DNA of 49,430 nucleotides from positions 1 through 49,430 of the forward strand of contig CANJPY010000030.1 in NCBI GenBank assembly GCA_947476255.1, written 5' to 3'. How positions within the stretch are numbered: position 1 is the first letter of the stretch; every line of letters begins with the position of its first letter. The translations under genes and the position numbers were made by a program. This stretch comes from Chthoniobacteraceae bacterium (GTDB lineage Bacteria; Verrucomicrobiota; Verrucomicrobiia; Chthoniobacterales; Chthoniobacteraceae). The notes below the pieces were generated by a model, which saw only the letters and a list, made by a program, of their open reading frames with translations, was not told the DNA's origin and made no database searches. Below are positions 10,059-18,514 of this stretch, in pieces.

Positions 10059-10621
10059 CCCTCCGCTGTCACCGTCTGAAACTGTGCCTGGCAGGAGTGG
10101 GTATCAGCGCCTTGGCGCTCTTCCCCAACCTGCTGCAGGCCCAGAGCGGTGGCAATCCGGAAATCAAACCCCCGTTCAACCTCACTTGGGGCGAAACTTC
10201 GGACCGACTGGAACGCTTGGTCGTGGGCGCGGGAGGCAAGGTCTCCAACCGCAGACCAGCGCGCGGTGGACGCGAGGCCATTGAAGTCACTGGCTTGCCT
10301 CAGGAAGGTCTCAAAAAAACCATCTTCTACTTCAAACTCGGAGTCCTCACCGCAGTGGAGCTCCAGTATCAGGGGGAAGATTGGCCCGAAACCAAATACA
10401 ACGGCATGATGGCCGATTTACGTCAGCGCATCTCCGAGCATTACGGAGAAGGCCAGCAAATGATCCGCCGCAGCGAACAAGTAGGCATCAACGGTGTCAC
10501 CCAAACCGTCACCGGTTACAAGTGGGTGGCCGGTCCCGCCAACGTCCAGTTGGTCTACTTCGCCGCTTCCGACCCAAAAAACGCGTTCCGGACCGTCAGC
10601 GTTCATTACAATGCTTTTTGA
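10055..10621 (+). CDS. Small secreted protein of unknown function
   Basis: 188 residues. The basic N-terminus and hydrophobic stretch (LCLAGVGISALALFPNLLQAQ, about residues 10-30) look like a Sec signal peptide with cleavage after AQA or LQA. The mature part is soluble, with no motif I recognise. It ends in a beta-rich segment (VTGYKWVAGPANVQLVYFA). The start overlaps the aspS stop codon (ATGA), which suggests translational coupling to aspS, although the products seem unrelated. Its codon use resembles its neighbours. Confidence 0.75.
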   Translation: MTLRCHRLKLCLAGVGISALALFPNLLQAQSGGNPEIKPPFNLTWGETSDRLERLVVGAGGKVSNRRPARGGREAIEVTGLPQEGLKKTIFYFKLGVLTAVELQYQGEDWPETKYNGMMADLRQRISEHYGEGQQMIRRSEQVGINGVTQTVTGYKWVAGPANVQLVYFAASDPKNAFRTVSVHYNAF

Positions 10622-10761
10622 AACGGCTCCATAAAGGGTGTACGCCCTCGGCGTCGCTCTTCCGCTGGCTCGTCCCGCTCCAGAATCCACCTTAAGCGCG
10701 CCTCCGCACTGGCGACTCCCGCGAGTCCCTGCTATGAAACCTCGCTTCGTTTTTCCAACGC

Positions 10762-11148
10762 ATGAACCTTTCTCTGAAATACAACGCTGACGGCCTCATC
10801 CCGGCCATCGTTCAAGACTCAGCCTCGGGCAGGGTCCTGATGATGGCGTGGATGAATTCCACCTCGCTTCAAAGCACTCTGGAAACGGGCCTCATGCATT
10901 ACTGGAGCCGCTCTCGCCAAAAGTACTGGCTCAAAGGAGAAACCAGCGGCCACACCCAGCGCGTCCTCCGCTTTCACGTGGATTGCGATCTGGACACCCT
11001 TCTTTTTGAAGTCGAACAAACCGGCGGCGCCTGCCACACCGGCCACCAATCCTGTTTCTTTCAAGAAGTAGACCGCTCCGGCAACCCGCTCGAAGTAAAG
11101 GAAACCCCCGTCTTTGACGCCGCCAATACCTACGCGCCCAAACCCTAG
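10762..11148 (+). CDS. hisI: Phosphoribosyl-AMP cyclohydrolase
   Basis: 128 residues, the size of a stand-alone HisI without a fused HisE. It opens the purine ring of phosphoribosyl-AMP in histidine synthesis. Visible motifs are MMAWMN, the [18 protein letters not shown] block, the metal-binding DCDLD and the zinc-binding [13 protein letters not shown]. It lies two bases upstream of trpE, so histidine and tryptophan genes may be co-transcribed. Other his genes are not in the window. Confidence 0.96.
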   Translation: MNLSLKYNADGLIPAIVQDSASGRVLMMAWMNSTSLQSTLETGLMHYWSRSRQKYWLKGETSGHTQRVLRFHVDCDLDTLLFEVEQTGGACHTGHQSCFFQEVDRSGNPLEVKETPVFDAANTYAPKP

Positions 11149-11150
11149 TT

Positions 11151-12680
11151 ATGGCGATCCCGCCCCTCTCTCCTTCGCTGGATTCTTTCCGCACCCTCGC
11201 CACTCAGGGAAACCTGATTCCCGTGTGGACCGAATTGCTCGCCGATACGGAAACTCCAGTGTCGGCCTTTCAAAAACTGGACACGGGCGGCTACAGTTTC
11301 CTGCTCGAATCCGCTGAAAACAGCGCCAAAGCCGGCCGCTTTTCTTTCGTAGGCACCGACCCGCGCGTGGTCCTCGAAACCCTCGACCGCTCCGTGCGTA
11401 TCACCCAGGACGGGCAAACCCGCGAGTTTAACAGCACCACAGACCCTCTGGCTGAGCTGGAAAAACTCCTCTCCGCCTACCGCTGGGTGAAACCCGAGGG
11501 CCTCGATGCCGCTGGAGGCACCCGCTTTTCAGGAGGCGCCGTCGGCTTCCTCTCCTATAACGCCGTCCGCTTTTTCGAACCCTCCGTGGGACAACCCCAA
11601 CCCGATCCCCTCGGGTTGCCCGAATCCCTCTTCTTCCTCACCGACGCCGTCCTCATTTTCGACCATCACACACGCCGGATGCGCGTGCTCGTCAACGCCC
11701 ACGTGCCCTCACCAGAGCTCGCAGACGCCGCCTACGCCGCCGCAGGTGAACGCGCCGCCGCTATCCTTGCCAAACTCGCCCAACCTGCTCACCTGCCCCA
11801 GCTCCCCGTCCCCGTCCAAGCCATCGCCCCCGCAGACGCACGCTCCAACACAACCCCCGAGGAGTACATGGGCATCGTCCGCGCCAGCCAGGAATACATC
11901 CATGCCGGCGACATCTTTCAAATCGTCCCCTCCCAACGCTTTGAAACAAAATACGAAGGCGACGCCCTCACCCTCTACCGCACCCTGCGGGACGTGAACC
12001 CCTCGCCCTACATGTTCTGCCTCAAACTCGCAGGACGCTTTTCCCTCGTCGGCTCTTCCCCCGAAGTCCACGTCCGCGCCACCGACGGACACGTCGAAAT
12101 CCGACCCATCGCCGGCACCAAACGCCGCGGAGCCACTCCCGCCCTCGACGATGCCAACGCTGCCGACCTGCTCGCCGATCCCAAGGAGCGCGCCGAGCAC
12201 CTCATGCTCGTCGATCTCGCTCGCAACGACGTCGGACGCATCTCCAAATTTGGCTCCGTCAAAGTCACCGACTTCATGACCATCGAGCGTTACAGCCACG
12301 TCATGCACATCGTCTCGCATGTCACCGGCGAACTCAGCCCTGACAAAACCGCTTTCGACGTCATGCGCGCCACCTTCCCCGCGGGCACCGTCAGCGGTTC
12401 ACCCAAAATCCGCGCAATGCAGTTGCTCAACCAGTTTGAAAAACACAAACGCGGCGTCTATGCGGGTGCCGTCGGTTATTTTGGGTTCGATGGCAACACC
12501 GACTCCTGCATCGCGCTGCGCACCGTGGTACTCAAAGACGGCCACGCCTACGTCCAAACTGGCGCCGGAGTCGTTGCCGATTCCACCCCCGAAGGCGAAC
12601 ATCAAGAGTGTGTCAACAAGGCCATGGGCATGATGGCCGCCATCGCTCGGGCGCGCGCCACCGCTCCTCTCAACCCCTGA
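11151..12680 (+). CDS. trpE: Anthranilate synthase component I
   Basis: 509 residues. It makes anthranilate from chorismate and ammonia supplied by TrpG, the first step of tryptophan synthesis. The N-terminal regulatory region keeps the LLES motif (GYSFLLESAENS), the tryptophan-binding element, so feedback inhibition is likely. The chorismate-binding domain has PIAGTKRRG, DLARNDVGRIS, the IERYSHVMHIVSHVTG segment, FPAGTVSGSPKIRAM and YAGAVGYFGFDGN. trpG follows after 12 bases. No leader peptide or attenuator was recognised; hisI ends two bases upstream. Confidence 0.97.
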   Translation: MAIPPLSPSLDSFRTLATQGNLIPVWTELLADTETPVSAFQKLDTGGYSFLLESAENSAKAGRFSFVGTDPRVVLETLDRSVRITQDGQTREFNSTTDPLAELEKLLSAYRWVKPEGLDAAGGTRFSGGAVGFLSYNAVRFFEPSVGQPQPDPLGLPESLFFLTDAVLIFDHHTRRMRVLVNAHVPSPELADAAYAAAGERAAAILAKLAQPAHLPQLPVPVQAIAPADARSNTTPEEYMGIVRASQEYIHAGDIFQIVPSQRFETKYEGDALTLYRTLRDVNPSPYMFCLKLAGRFSLVGSSPEVHVRATDGHVEIRPIAGTKRRGATPALDDANAADLLADPKERAEHLMLVDLARNDVGRISKFGSVKVTDFMTIERYSHVMHIVSHVTGELSPDKTAFDVMRATFPAGTVSGSPKIRAMQLLNQFEKHKRGVYAGAVGYFGFDGNTDSCIALRTVVLKDGHAYVQTGAGVVADSTPEGEHQECVNKAMGMMAAIARARATAPLNP

Positions 12681-12692
12681 CATAAATCCCTT

Positions 12693-13256
12693 ATGCTTCT
12701 GGTGATAGACAACTACGATTCGTTCACCTACAACCTCGTCCAGTACTTCGGCGAGCTGGGGGCGAACCTCCTCGTGAAGCGCAACGACGAGATCTCCCTC
12801 GCAGAAATCGAGGCCCTCAAACCGGAACGCATTTGTGTCTCCCCGGGCCCCTGTTCCCCGAAGGAAGCCGGTATTTCCAACGCCGTGATTCAGACTTTCG
12901 GCCCGCGCCTGCCTTTGTTCGGCGTCTGTCTCGGACACCAGTGCATCGGCGACGTTTTTGGCGGTGAAGTCGTCCGCGCAGGACGTCTGATGCACGGCAA
13001 AACCTCCCCCATTCTGCACAACGGCACGGGCGTTTTCACAGGCCTGCCCCGTCCTTTTGACGCCACTCGTTACCACTCGCTTCTCGTCCGCCGCGAATCC
13101 CTTCCCGACTGCCTCGAAATTACGGCTGAAACCGCCGAGGGCGAAATCATGGGCCTGCGCCACAAAGAATACCCCATCCACGGTGTCCAATTCCACCCCG
13201 AATCCATTCTAACCGTCGAAGGCAAAAAGCTGTTGCAGAACTTTTTACAGCTCTAA
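12693..13256 (+). CDS. trpG: Anthranilate synthase component II (glutamine amidotransferase)
   Basis: 187 residues, a complete class I amidotransferase. Catalytic Cys79 lies in [10 protein letters not shown]; His168 and Glu170 lie in VQFHPESI; the oxyanion segment is SPGPCSP at 50-56. It releases ammonia from glutamine for TrpE. The same subunit could also serve aminodeoxychorismate synthase (PabA role), since no separate pabA is visible. It follows trpE directly on the same strand. Confidence 0.95.
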   Translation: MLLVIDNYDSFTYNLVQYFGELGANLLVKRNDEISLAEIEALKPERICVSPGPCSPKEAGISNAVIQTFGPRLPLFGVCLGHQCIGDVFGGEVVRAGRLMHGKTSPILHNGTGVFTGLPRPFDATRYHSLLVRRESLPDCLEITAETAEGEIMGLRHKEYPIHGVQFHPESILTVEGKKLLQNFLQL

Positions 13257-13399
13257 CGTAAACTAACGTCGTCCGCCCCGCCTCGCCAGGACCCCGCTTC
13301 AAAACGTGCAGCGGCCGTGGCCTCCGCCATCGACTTTTGCGGCTTGCACGCCTTCCCTGCTTGCCGCCACGCTGAACCTCCTTTTCACTATCCAACTCT

Positions 13400-13699
13400 A
13401 TGTTTTCCCACGTTGTCATCTTTTGGACCCGTCCCGAAGTGGCTGATGCCACAGAACAACTCCTCGCCGGAGCTGAAAAATATCTGCGCCCCATCGAAGG
13501 CGTATTGAGCTTTCACATCGGCAAAATGTCCCCCAGCCCGCGTCCCGTCGTTGACCAAAGCTACCAGGTCGCGCTGAACCTAGTCTTCCCCAGCAAAGCC
13601 GCTGAACAGGCTTATCAAATCGACCCGCTGCATATCGAATTCGTCGAAAAGGTCTTCAAACCTTGCTGCCAAAAGGCAGTCATTTACGACTTCGAATAA
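13400..13699 (+). CDS. Dabb-family (stress-responsive alpha/beta-barrel) protein
   Basis: 99 residues covering one Dabb domain. Family features are the start MFSHVVIFWTRPE, the central VDQSYQVALNLVFPSKAAEQAYQ segment and the tail PLHIEFVEKVFKPCCQKAVIYDF. These proteins form dimeric ferredoxin-like barrels; some are enzymes, but most have no known reaction. It lies between trpG and glyQS with about 140 bases upstream, so it probably has its own promoter. Confidence 0.88.
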   Translation: MFSHVVIFWTRPEVADATEQLLAGAEKYLRPIEGVLSFHIGKMSPSPRPVVDQSYQVALNLVFPSKAAEQAYQIDPLHIEFVEKVFKPCCQKAVIYDFE

Positions 13700-13702
13700 A
13701 CC

Positions 13703-13730
13703 GATCCGCTCCGGATCCGCTCCGGATTTT
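13703..13730 (+). terminator. Tandem small hairpins with T-tract after Dabb gene
   Basis: Two tandem 11-bp units form GATCCG-CTC-CGGATC (perfect 6-bp stem, 13703-13717) and an overlapping ATCCG-CTC-CGGAT followed by TTTT. The position just after the Dabb stop codon suggests a weak terminator. Confidence 0.4.
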
Positions 13731-13802
13731 CACAGCTTGAGCCGGCGCTGATCCCACATCCAAGCCCGCTCTTTTTTAGCCCACCTCCTTTCCTTCCCGT
13801 CT

Positions 13803-15470
13803 ATGTCCACTCAGTCCTCTGTCAACCGCATGGAGAAGATCGTCAGCCTCTGCAAACGCCGTGGCTTCATCTTCCAATCCAGTGAAATCTATGGCGGCCT
13901 CAACGGGTTCTGGGACTACGGCCCGCTCGGCGCAGAACTCAAACGCAACGTGAAGGAACTCTGGTGGAAAAGCATGACCCGCCTCCGCGACGACATCGTC
14001 GGACTCGAAGCAACCATCATCATGCACCCCAACATCTGGAAGGCGTCGGGCCACGTCGACACTTTCAGCGATCCCATGAGCACCTGTCGCGCTTGCAAAA
14101 AACTTGTCCGCTCCGATCAGGTTTGGGAAATGCTCGAAACCATCCCCTGGGCCGAAGCCATCCGGGCCACAGCTCCCGAAGGCAACCTCGATTCCGAAGC
14201 GCTCCTGAAATGGGCCAAGGGAAAAGGCTCCCGTCTCGTGCCCAACCTTGCCCTCATCAAGGATCCAGAGGGTTTCCTGGCCCGGGTGACGCAGCGCGCC
14301 TCCGAACTGGACCCTGCAGGGCACACGCTCCTCCAGCTCCTCTGCACGGCCGATGCAAACGGTCCGCTTTGTATGCCCTGCCCCCATTGCGGCGGCGAAC
14401 TCACCGAACCCCGCCCCTTCAACCTGATGTTCAAAACCTACGTCGGCCCGGCCGCCACGGAAGAGGACATCGCCTATCTCCGCCCTGAAACGGCGCAGGC
14501 CATTTTCGCCCAGTTTAAAAACGTCGTTGACTCCAGCCGCGTCAAAGTCCCTTTTGGCATCTGTCAAATCGGCAAGGCGTTCCGCAATGAAGTCACCCCC
14601 CGCAACTTCACCTTCCGCTCGAGGGAATTCGAGCAGATGGAACTCGAATTTTTCATCAAACCCGATGAGGTTGTCCAAGCCCAGACAGGCAGCATCGCCA
14701 CCCTTGACGGAGGCCCCGTACCCACCGAACCCCAACCCAATTGGGGCTGGGAAATCTGGCACAAATATTGGGTGGAAGAACGCTTCCGCTGGTACGAATC
14801 CATCGGCCTCAAGCGCTCCTCCCTCGAAGAGTACTGGCAGAAGCCCGAGGAACTTGCACACTACGCCCGCGCCACCGTCGACATCCTCTACAAGTTCCCC
14901 TTCGGCACCCAGGAACTCGAAGGAATCGCCGCACGCAGCAACTTTGACCTCACCCAACACCAGACGCATTCCGGCAAGTCGATGGAGTACTTTGACCAGG
15001 AAGCCAACCAACGCTACGTGCCGCACGTCATCGAACCCTCGGCAGGCGTCGACCGTTTGATCCTCGCGCTCCTGAGCGAGGCTTATGAGGAGGAAGAAGT
15101 CACTGACGAAAAAGGCAACAAAGAGGTGCGCACGGTCCTGCGTTTCCATCCGCGCGTGGCCCCCATCAAGGCAGGCATTTTCCCGCTCCTCAAAAACAAG
15201 CCCGAACTGGTCAACAAGGCCCTCGAAGTCCGCGATCTGCTCCGTCCGCTCATGAACGTGTTCTACGACGATGGAGGCGCCATCGGCCGTCGCTACCGCC
15301 GCCAGGACGAGGCCGGAACGCCCTTCTGCCTGACCATCGACTTCGATACCATTGGAGAAAACGGTCCCGAGAAAGAAGGCACAGTCACCCTGCGCCATCG
15401 CGATTCCATGACGCAGGAGCGCGTGCGTATCGCCGACCTGCCAGCGCTGCTCATGGCGCAGATCTCCTAA
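13803..15470 (+). CDS. glyQS: Glycyl-tRNA synthetase, homodimeric (alpha2) type
   Basis: 555 residues. This is the class II alpha2 GlyRS of eukaryotes, archaea and some bacteria, not the alpha2beta2 enzyme. It has the opening SLCKRRGFIFQSSEIYGG, motif 1 region GFWDYGPLG, motif 2 (FRNEVTPRNFTFRSREFEQME), and motif 3 near EPSAGVDRLILALL. A HGTP anticodon-binding domain occupies the last about 110 residues. A zinc-finger-like insertion is suggested by CRACKK and CPHCGG. The leader is C/T-rich with no Shine-Dalgarno. Confidence 0.96.
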   Translation: MSTQSSVNRMEKIVSLCKRRGFIFQSSEIYGGLNGFWDYGPLGAELKRNVKELWWKSMTRLRDDIVGLEATIIMHPNIWKASGHVDTFSDPMSTCRACKKLVRSDQVWEMLETIPWAEAIRATAPEGNLDSEALLKWAKGKGSRLVPNLALIKDPEGFLARVTQRASELDPAGHTLLQLLCTADANGPLCMPCPHCGGELTEPRPFNLMFKTYVGPAATEEDIAYLRPETAQAIFAQFKNVVDSSRVKVPFGICQIGKAFRNEVTPRNFTFRSREFEQMELEFFIKPDEVVQAQTGSIATLDGGPVPTEPQPNWGWEIWHKYWVEERFRWYESIGLKRSSLEEYWQKPEELAHYARATVDILYKFPFGTQELEGIAARSNFDLTQHQTHSGKSMEYFDQEANQRYVPHVIEPSAGVDRLILALLSEAYEEEEVTDEKGNKEVRTVLRFHPRVAPIKAGIFPLLKNKPELVNKALEVRDLLRPLMNVFYDDGGAIGRRYRRQDEAGTPFCLTIDFDTIGENGPEKEGTVTLRHRDSMTQERVRIADLPALLMAQIS

Positions 15471-15524
15471 GACCGGGGCTTCAAGCCGTAAAACAAAGGG
15501 AGGGTTGCATCGACGTGATTCAAC

Positions 15525-17120
15525 TCATCCCCGCCATTGTGCTTTGTTCAAAAGCGCTGCAACCGTCTCCTCCAACTCAGGGTGATTTTCGCAGAAAGAT
15601 TCAAACTCTCTGCAGCCCAAGAAAAGCACCTCGGAGTCTTTCGCAGCCCGCAGTTGGACGGACCGGTTTCTGCCAAACACCAGTTCCTGCTCTCCGTACG
15701 TGTCGCCAGCCTCGAGCCGCAGTGTTGGTTCGTTCCCAATAAGGACGTCCACAGCACCTTGGGAAATACAATACAGCCCCTCGTGTTCACCTCGCACCGG
15801 TTGCACCAACTCGCCCTCCTCACACGAAAACGCTTCTAAAAGGCGCGCGAGTTCCCGAATCACCACCTCCGAAGCGTTCTTTAAAAACGACAACCCTCGC
15901 AGCATCTTGAAATCAACTTCCCGTCGCCGGATGTTTTCGAGAAGCGCCAAAACACAACGCTCCACAAAAGGCGTGTCTTCGCCATTCCCCTGGACCCGAA
16001 GCACTCGCACTCCCTTGCGCAAATGCTTCTCCAGAGTCTCTATCAAAGCACGTTCGGCCTCCGGAGCGTCAAACACCTGCCCGACTCCGCTTAACCGGCT
16101 CACCCCGCGCAGCGGAAGACAAACCGTCACCGGCCCGAGATAACGATTCAGGCGCTCCGCCATCTGCTCGCCGATTTTGCGGCACTCCGCAACGCTGGTG
16201 CGCATCAAAAGCATCTCCCCATGCTTCGCAGTCAGACGCCCCTCAAATCCCGAGGGCACGTCTCCTTTTCCCAAGTCCACCGCGTCCAGCCCACCCGGCG
16301 CCACAACTGCGGCAATCCCCCTCCGTCCAGCTGCTTCCAACCGACCCGCCGGCGCTTCACGACCGCCCTTCACCATTTCATCCGCAAGCTCGCACGTCGA
16401 CAAATCCAGCACCCCCACCGCCAAACCACCTGTGATCGCAGCCTCCATCACCTTCCCTCCCGCTCCCTTGCGCGTAAACAAAACCACATCATAACCAGCC
16501 CGCTGCAACAGACGCTGTGCTCGCTCAAACCCAAACTGAGCATGCCCAAACCGACTCGCCACAATCAGCGGCCGATCCGACATCCATTTTGCAACCGATC
16601 CAAACTCCACCATCGTACAAAGCGCCCGCGCTGCACGCTTCAAAATCGGCCGCACAATCCGATTTAATCCAGAGGGCTTAATCAGACTCGGAAACAGAGT
16701 CACGTCCTTGCCTGTCTCGATTAACTCCGCCACCGCCTGCGGGGCATGCGTCACAAGAACACTCGGCACCCCAAAAGGCAATGCCCGGAGGCCCTCCGCG
16801 GCCACCCGCATGCCAATCCTCCCCCCCACACTCACCACCCCAACCAAACGCCGTTGCGAAAACAATTCCAGCAGCAAAACACCCAGCGCCGAGCCCATCT
16901 GGGACACAACTTTGGCCAAATCCGCCCCAGGGTGCGTCTCCAACAAACCAGAACGCCGCAACACCTCCGAGCGCGGGACATCTGCATGGTGCGCGACATG
17001 ACCCCGCAGGCTTACATCCACAACCAACACCGTATATCCATGCCAGCGAATGGATTCCGCTAAAAATTGGTGAACCGCCCCCTTGGTGTCCAAGGTGCCG
17101 AACACTACAATCGTCGCCAT
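15525..17120 (-). CDS. Tm-1-like ATP-binding (UPF0261) protein fused to a cyclic-nucleotide-binding domain
   Basis: 531 residues. Residues 1-400 match the Tm-1-like/UPF0261 family: GTLDTKGAVHQFL (8-20), VGVVSVGGRIGMRVA (93-107), LPFGVPSVLVTHAP (114-127) and VAPGGLDAVDLGKG (273-286). Residues about 405-525 form a cNMP-binding (CAP_ED) domain. Its phosphate-binding cassette is GEQELVFGRNRSVQLRA (476-492), keeping the Gly-Glu, Leu and Arg-Ser pattern. Ordinary UPF0261 proteins end near 400 residues, so the sensor is an extra C-terminal module. The family's reaction is not firmly established; the plant Tm-1 protein binds ATP. Cyclic-nucleotide control is an inference. It is convergent with glyQS and divergent from the ABC ATPase gene. 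Confidence 0.85.
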   Translation of the reverse strand: MATIVVFGTLDTKGAVHQFLAESIRWHGYTVLVVDVSLRGHVAHHADVPRSEVLRRSGLLETHPGADLAKVVSQMGSALGVLLLELFSQRRLVGVVSVGGRIGMRVAAEGLRALPFGVPSVLVTHAPQAVAELIETGKDVTLFPSLIKPSGLNRIVRPILKRAARALCTMVEFGSVAKWMSDRPLIVASRFGHAQFGFERAQRLLQRAGYDVVLFTRKGAGGKVMEAAITGGLAVGVLDLSTCELADEMVKGGREAPAGRLEAAGRRGIAAVVAPGGLDAVDLGKGDVPSGFEGRLTAKHGEMLLMRTSVAECRKIGEQMAERLNRYLGPVTVCLPLRGVSRLSGVGQVFDAPEAERALIETLEKHLRKGVRVLRVQGNGEDTPFVERCVLALLENIRRREVDFKMLRGLSFLKNASEVVIRELARLLEAFSCEEGELVQPVRGEHEGLYCISQGAVDVLIGNEPTLRLEAGDTYGEQELVFGRNRSVQLRAAKDSEVLFLGCREFESFCENHPELEETVAALLNKAQWRG

Positions 17121-17306
17121 GAGTTTAAGGGTGGTGGGTGGAGTCAGACCGAGTTCAACGCACGACAGGTTTAAAAAAGCCAGCCGCGTTCTTTAGGTCT
17201 ACCACAGAGCGCTCTTGCTTTGCGGCAGAAAACACACGCAATCTGCCCGCACAGCTCTTCAAGAAGCACTTTCATCCTCAAAAGACTTTTGTTTCTTCCG
17301 CTTTCC

Positions 17307-18041
17307 ATGCCCGACAAACCTCCACCCAAAAATCTGCACTCGCCGGTTTTCAGGGCACGGGCGCTTACAAAAACTTACGGAAGCGGCGATACCTTGGTAC
17401 GGGCCCTCTCAGGAGTGGACCTCGACCTCTTCGGCGGCGAAATGGTCGTACTTCTAGGCCCTTCGGGCAGCGGCAAATCCACGCTTCTCAACCATTTGGG
17501 TGCCCTGGATCTGCCCTCCTCGGGCTCCCTCATTTTTGAAAACACAGACCTCGCCCACGCCAGCGACGACGTTCTCACCCAATTCAGACGAAACCATGTC
17601 GGGTTCGTGTTCCAACTCTACAACCTCATCCCAAGCCTCACCGCACGCGAAAACGTCGAACTCATTACCAACATCGCCCGCCATCCCATGGCCCCCGAAG
17701 AAGCCCTCGCTCTCGTCGGTCTGAGCGATCGCATGGACCACTTCCCCAGCCAGCTCTCCGGCGGCCAGCAGCAGCGCGTCGCCATCGCTCGCGCCATCGC
17801 CAAGCGTCCCGATATCCTCTTGTGCGATGAACCCACAGGCGCCCTCGATGTGGCCACCGGCATCACCGTCCTCGACGCCATCGCTCGCATCAACCGCGAT
17901 CTAGGCACCTTAACCGTCATTATCACCCATAACGCCGTCATCGGCTCCATGGCCGACCGCGTTCTCCACCTGTTTGATGGTAAAATCGTGCGCGAAGAAC
18001 GGCATCACACCCGACGCTCTGCCGCCGCGCTGGAGTGGTAG
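17307..18041 (+). CDS. ABC transporter ATP-binding protein, MacB/LolD type (orphan)
   Basis: 244 residues from ATG 17307; the frame opens further upstream, but that part is unlike the family. Complete ATPase motifs are present: Walker [11 protein letters not shown]-loop ([17 protein letters not shown], typical of the MacB/LolD group), signature [14 protein letters not shown], Walker [14 protein letters not shown] and the His-switch IITHN. Such ATPases normally work with an FtsX-like permease in lipoprotein or macrolide export, or in murein-hydrolase control. No permease is encoded on either side, so its membrane partner must lie elsewhere. Confidence 0.9.
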   Translation: MPDKPPPKNLHSPVFRARALTKTYGSGDTLVRALSGVDLDLFGGEMVVLLGPSGSGKSTLLNHLGALDLPSSGSLIFENTDLAHASDDVLTQFRRNHVGFVFQLYNLIPSLTARENVELITNIARHPMAPEEALALVGLSDRMDHFPSQLSGGQQQRVAIARAIAKRPDILLCDEPTGALDVATGITVLDAIARINRDLGTLTVIITHNAVIGSMADRVLHLFDGKIVREERHHTRRSAAALEW

Positions 18042-18514
18042 GCCGAGGGAGCGCAGGGCTCTGCGGATTCCACGATTTTTTTGAGGCTTCCGGCACTCCA
18101 TTTCCGTAGCGAAGGATACACCTATGCGCGCCAAACTGTCTCATTTTGAGCCTCTCAGGGGCGGCTCACTTGTGGTCAAAGAGCGACATTTTGCCCCATT
18201 TATGCGGCGTTGTCGCGGTGGGGGCGGGCGAACATTCAACGTTCCCCTGAGCCTCCACTCTGAAGCTCCACCGCGATACAGGCGCCTTCTCCTTCCGTGA
18301 AACCACATTGGCAAGCTTCCTGCATAAGGTCCCTTTCAATCCTCCATAGGATCCCCCCCAATCCTCCATAGGATCTCCCTCAATCCTCCATAGGATCTCC
18401 CTCAATCCTCCATAGGATCTCCCTCAATCCTCCATAGGATCTCGATAAACAAACGCAGGCGGGACGCAAACACCCGCCCTCCGAGTCGGTACAACCCAAA
18501 GCCAAACACCACCT
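18042..18514. other. Intergenic region upstream of clpB
   Basis: About 470 bases without a gene. A 12-mer CCGTAGCGAAGG (18104-18115) recurs exactly at 25234-25245. Five 22-bp tandem repeats lie at 18337-18442. No CIRCE operator (TTAGCACTC-N9-GAGTGCTAA) was found upstream of clpB. Confidence 0.6.
18337..18442. repeat. 22-bp tandem repeat, five copies, upstream of clpB
   Basis: Units begin with CAATCCTCCATAGGAT at 18337, 18359, 18381, 18403 and 18425, exactly 22 bases apart. The first unit differs slightly and the last is cut short. Each unit contains the short inverted repeat ATCCT-CCAT-AGGAT. The array ends about 70 bases before the clpB start, within or next to the expected promoter/leader. 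Confidence 0.95.

Noticed and set aside
13776..15398. 540-codon open frame on the minus strand opposite glyQS
   Set aside because: It is an antisense shadow of a clearly conserved synthetase; its translation has no family resemblance and arises from GC-rich codon bias.
18337..18442. CRISPR array
   Set aside because: The repeats are directly contiguous with no spacers, so this is a tandem repeat.
18042..18514. Possible CIRCE/HrcA operator upstream of clpB
   Set aside because: No TTAGCACTC-N9-GAGTGCTAA-like dyad was found.
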